From NCBI RefSeq assembly GCF_016587435.1, contig NZ_BNJJ01000011.1:253118-317117 (forward strand): a stretch of DNA of 64,000 nucleotides, read 5' to 3'. The notes beneath the pieces were generated by a model. That model did no database searches. It was not told the DNA's origin and was given only the letters and a program-made list of their open reading frames with translations. A program made the position numbers and the translations under genes. This document shows positions 61,755 to 64,000 of this stretch, piece by piece (position 1 is the stretch's first letter; every line of letters starts with the position of its first letter). Source of the DNA: Dictyobacter formicarum (lineage in GTDB: Bacteria > Chloroflexota > Ktedonobacteria > Ktedonobacterales > Ktedonobacteraceae).

Positions 61755-63356
61755 TCACAACCACTGTTGCTCGATAGCTTGTGCCACGACACAGGCATAG
61801 AATGCCCCCTGTATACCGGTACGATAGTATTTATGCAGGCTACCCATAAGGACACGCTGGGCGGTATTATGCAGATTTTTGCGCTGGCTATAGGCAGACA
61901 TACGTAAGAGGCAGGAGGCAGCCAGCGCGTTCTCAATCAGTGGTTGCTCACGCAGAGCCAGACGGCCAATAGCCTGGGGATCTGCCGGATAATCATAAAA
62001 CAGTCCACTCTCAGGATCTAGCAGTTCCTGGCAGCAAAAATGCATCAGAGCTATCGCGGTCTCTAAATGGTGCTTTGAACCTGATATAGCGTAAGCATCT
62101 AGTAACGCCTGCGTCGTCCAGACCTGGTCAGCTAACTGGCCTGGCAGGTAGGCTTGATCGTCAATGGCATAATGCAACATACTACCATCCCGATGCATGA
62201 GATGCGTACATAGATAGTCCAATGCTCGCAGGGCCTGCGCACTTAAGGCAGTGTCCTCTAACACCCTGGCTGCCAGCAGGTACGAAGAAATCATGCGTGC
62301 GTTCCAGGACGTATAAATGGTACGGTCGACCAGCGGCGGTATGCGCGAAGCACGCGAATACATGCCAGGCTCATAATAGTCCTCATCCGCACATTGACTG
62401 CCGCTGAATATACCAACCTCGGGTTGCCAGAGCATTGTGTTAATATAGGCAATCAGTCGTCTGGACAAGTTGGTCCATTGCCGATCACCCGAGGATTGGG
62501 CGGTCAAGACCAGTAAGCGCAGCAAGGCCGCATTTTCATCCAACATCTTCTCTGTATGCGGCATGCTCCAATCACTGGCGGCGGAATAGCGAAAAAAACC
62601 ACCTTCTTCATTGTCCCAGAGTCCCCCATCGCGCATCTGGACCAATGAATAGCGCACTAGTTCATAGTTGCCAGGCTGTTTGAGCAGTAGTTCAAGTGCA
62701 TCGGGATGTGGAAATTTCAAATGAGGATGGATCGTGAAGCCACCCTGCTCGTGGTCATAGAGATCTCGGAGAATAGAGGCGGCGACCGCTGGCAACTCTT
62801 GCAATGAAAGTCGTTCTTCTGGCGCCAGGGGTTGTAGGCCACGGCCGACTAGCGTCTGGGTCAAAGCGCGCGTACGCCTCTGATCCTGTAGTTCATGTGC
62901 CTGGGCAGAAATCTCATCACCATGATCGGCATAATAACGCCGAATATAGCCCAGGTAATAAAGTAAGGTTGTAGCAGGTACGTACATACCACCCCAGAGT
63001 ATTTCTCCTTCGGCTGAGAGCAACAGCACACTGGGCCAACCATTCTGATTGTAACGCTGGTTGATGTCGGGTCGTAGATCGCTATCAACCCGAATTGGAA
63101 TATAGTCTGCATTAATAACATCGATTACACGAGTCTCTGACAGCGTCGTTTCATCCATCAGATGGCATCCCTGAGACCACAAAGAGGAAACCAGTAAGAA
63201 GATGGGCTTATCCGCCTGGATAGCTTCGTCGAACGCAGCCTTACCCCAGGCCCGCCAGTGAATCTTATGGGCCTGATTAGGGTGTGAAGAATAACGGAAT
63301 ACCGCAGGCATGGGAGCAAATGACCACGAATTGCTGGCGATCACATTGCCGCTCAT
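61755..63356 (-). CDS. DUF255/YyaL-like thioredoxin-fold and glycoside-like protein
   Basis: A 533-residue protein of the DUF255 (YyaL/SSP411) family. Residues about 25-130 are the thioredoxin-like domain (IHWRAWGKAAFDEAIQADKP); the rest is an alpha/alpha barrel-like part with GGFTIHPHLKFPHPDALEL, GGLWDNEEGGFFRYS, EKMLDENAALLRL and TSWNARMISSYLLAAR. The usual cysteine pair (CHWCHVM) reads WSQGCHLMD here, leaving a single Cys, so thiol-redox activity is doubtful. The function of the family is unsettled. GGAGG lies 7 nt before ATG 63356. It is 24 nt from the end of the convergent fusion gene. Confidence 0.88.
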   Translation of the reverse strand: MSGNVIASNSWSFAPMPAVFRYSSHPNQAHKIHWRAWGKAAFDEAIQADKPIFLLVSSLWSQGCHLMDETTLSETRVIDVINADYIPIRVDSDLRPDINQRYNQNGWPSVLLLSAEGEILWGGMYVPATTLLYYLGYIRRYYADHGDEISAQAHELQDQRRTRALTQTLVGRGLQPLAPEERLSLQELPAVAASILRDLYDHEQGGFTIHPHLKFPHPDALELLLKQPGNYELVRYSLVQMRDGGLWDNEEGGFFRYSAASDWSMPHTEKMLDENAALLRLLVLTAQSSGDRQWTNLSRRLIAYINTMLWQPEVGIFSGSQCADEDYYEPGMYSRASRIPPLVDRTIYTSWNARMISSYLLAARVLEDTALSAQALRALDYLCTHLMHRDGSMLHYAIDDQAYLPGQLADQVWTTQALLDAYAISGSKHHLETAIALMHFCCQELLDPESGLFYDYPADPQAIGRLALREQPLIENALAASCLLRMSAYSQRKNLHNTAQRVLMGSLHKYYRTGIQGAFYACVVAQAIEQQWL

Positions 63357-63598
63357 AGGCGAGCCTCCTTCGTGTCAAGCCTGTTTTGCATAGTGGAGTA
63401 GAAATTGAGAAGATAGGCATACCTCTTACAACAAAATCCGTTTGGCTTTAAGTATACCATAAAAATATATTGAGCTACTATACACTGATATGAAATACAT
63501 GCTCAGAAGAAGTTGATCCAGGTAGCGTATTCCTTCATTTAAAGAGATGGCGTGCCGATCGTCTATAGGAGAAACTATACTTTCTCATTTTATTGTTC

Positions 63599-63629
63599 AC
63601 TTGCAAAGCTGGTTTGCAAGTAGTATACT
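63599..63629 (+). promoter_or_regulatory. infC promoter with overlapping palindrome
   Basis: TTGCAA (63601-63606), 17-nt spacer, TATACT (63624-63629). A 9-bp inverted repeat ACTTGCAAA-N5-TTTGCAAGT (63599-63621) covers the -35 box and most of the spacer, a typical repressor site position. The transcript would have a 120-nt leader. Confidence 0.55.
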
Positions 63630-63758
63630 TGTACAGATCGTTTGTGGCAGATATTTTGTGCTGGGCAAAATTAACCGCTACAGAATATCGTCCTGAACAT
63701 AACACCTCATTGTTGAAAGCAACTACCAACTAGTAATCAAGAAGAGGAGAATAGCCCT

Positions 63759-64000
63759 ATTAATAAGGATTTTCGGGGGAACGACCGCTCAAGAGAGACA
63801 CGTGTGAATGAACGCATTCGCACACGTGAAGTACGCTTAATCGATGAAAATGGCGAAATGCTAGGAGTTATGCCTCCTATGCGCGCACTCGATATTGCAC
63901 GAGACCGGAACCTGGACCTGGTCGAAGTTTCGCCACATGCCATGCCACCAGTCTGTAAACTGATGGACTACGGTCGCTACAAGTATGAGCAGGCTAAGAA
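63759..64000 (+). CDS. infC: Translation initiation factor IF-3 (partial)
   Basis: The first 80 codons or so of IF-3, cut by the window edge. The N-domain is clear: [20 protein letters not shown] and [20 protein letters not shown] with [16 protein letters not shown]-3 binds the 30S subunit and checks the start codon. The start is ATT 63759, 8 nt after AGGAGA: no ATG, GTG or TTG lies between the upstream in-frame stop and residue 16. A rare AUU start is the classic infC autocontrol device. GTG 63804 (VNERIR) is the alternative. Confidence 0.94.
   Translation, partial: MNKDFRGNDRSRETRVNERIRTREVRLIDENGEMLGVMPPMRALDIARDRNLDLVEVSPHAMPPVCKLMDYGRYKYEQAK

Overview
The window looks like a chromosomal segment of a Chloroflexota bacterium, most likely class Ktedonobacteria. 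This is inferred from gene content: three Ser/Thr kinases with long Pro/Gln/Ser-rich tails, a CHAT-STAND-TPR giant, a SigR/RsrA-type sigma/anti-sigma pair, a queuosine-salvage (DUF2419) enzyme, KorAB, and a Tes-like radical SAM enzyme. Base composition is near 50% GC and coding is dense on both strands. I see no insertion sequence, prophage, CRISPR array or rRNA operon. The window cuts tex at the left edge and infC at the right edge.

Layout. 1-9.8 kb: tex, two Ser/Thr kinases flanking a primary-type sigma factor, a HEAT-repeat protein, a CcdA-type protein and a DUF2085 membrane protein. 9.9-16.3 kb: divergent anti-sigma/ECF sigma pair, a histidine-kinase remnant, a queuosine-salvage enzyme, then murE and an mraY with a long C-terminal extension. 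16.3-28.7 kb: MFS exporter, a 1318-residue CHAT-ATPase-TPR protein, obg, a frameshifted pseudogene, a third kinase, type II NADH dehydrogenase, clpP and a secreted His/Ala-repeat protein. 29-41.5 kb: an accessory stretch with four class I methyltransferases, an orphan sensor kinase, an EEP-family hydrolase, a Tes/MJ0619-like radical SAM enzyme in an apparent operon with a methyltransferase, a CDP-alcohol phosphatidyltransferase and a YceI lipid-binding protein. 41.7-51.3 kb: a CAU tRNA, korAB, small zinc-ribbon and membrane proteins, an acetyltransferase, a P450, an SDR and a WaaP/DUF4032-like kinase-fold protein. 51.4-64 kb: housekeeping genes recA, recR, ybaB, dnaX, SRP RNA, mtnP and tyrS on the minus strand, hsp20 and a homocysteine methyltransferase/MTHFR fusion on the plus strand, a DUF255 protein and infC.

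How genes may work together. The 34-41 kb stretch holds the parts expected of a lipid-modifying module: a radical SAM enzyme of the family that joins lipid chains in archaea, a co-transcribed methyltransferase, a phospholipid head-group transferase and a lipid carrier. This is the best candidate for an undescribed system. The CHAT protein, which has a four-cysteine zinc-ribbon-like insert between its catalytic His and Cys, is the best candidate for an undescribed signalling or defence protease. The dnaX-ybaB-recR-recA block with the SRP RNA is a recombination and replication unit. The sigma/anti-sigma pair is probably a thiol-stress switch.

Regulation visible in sequence: good sigma-70 type promoters before the sigma factor, tRNA, SRP RNA, recA, clpP and infC; a HAIR-like operator between tyrS and hsp20; and an unusual number of long, perfectly paired intergenic hairpins.
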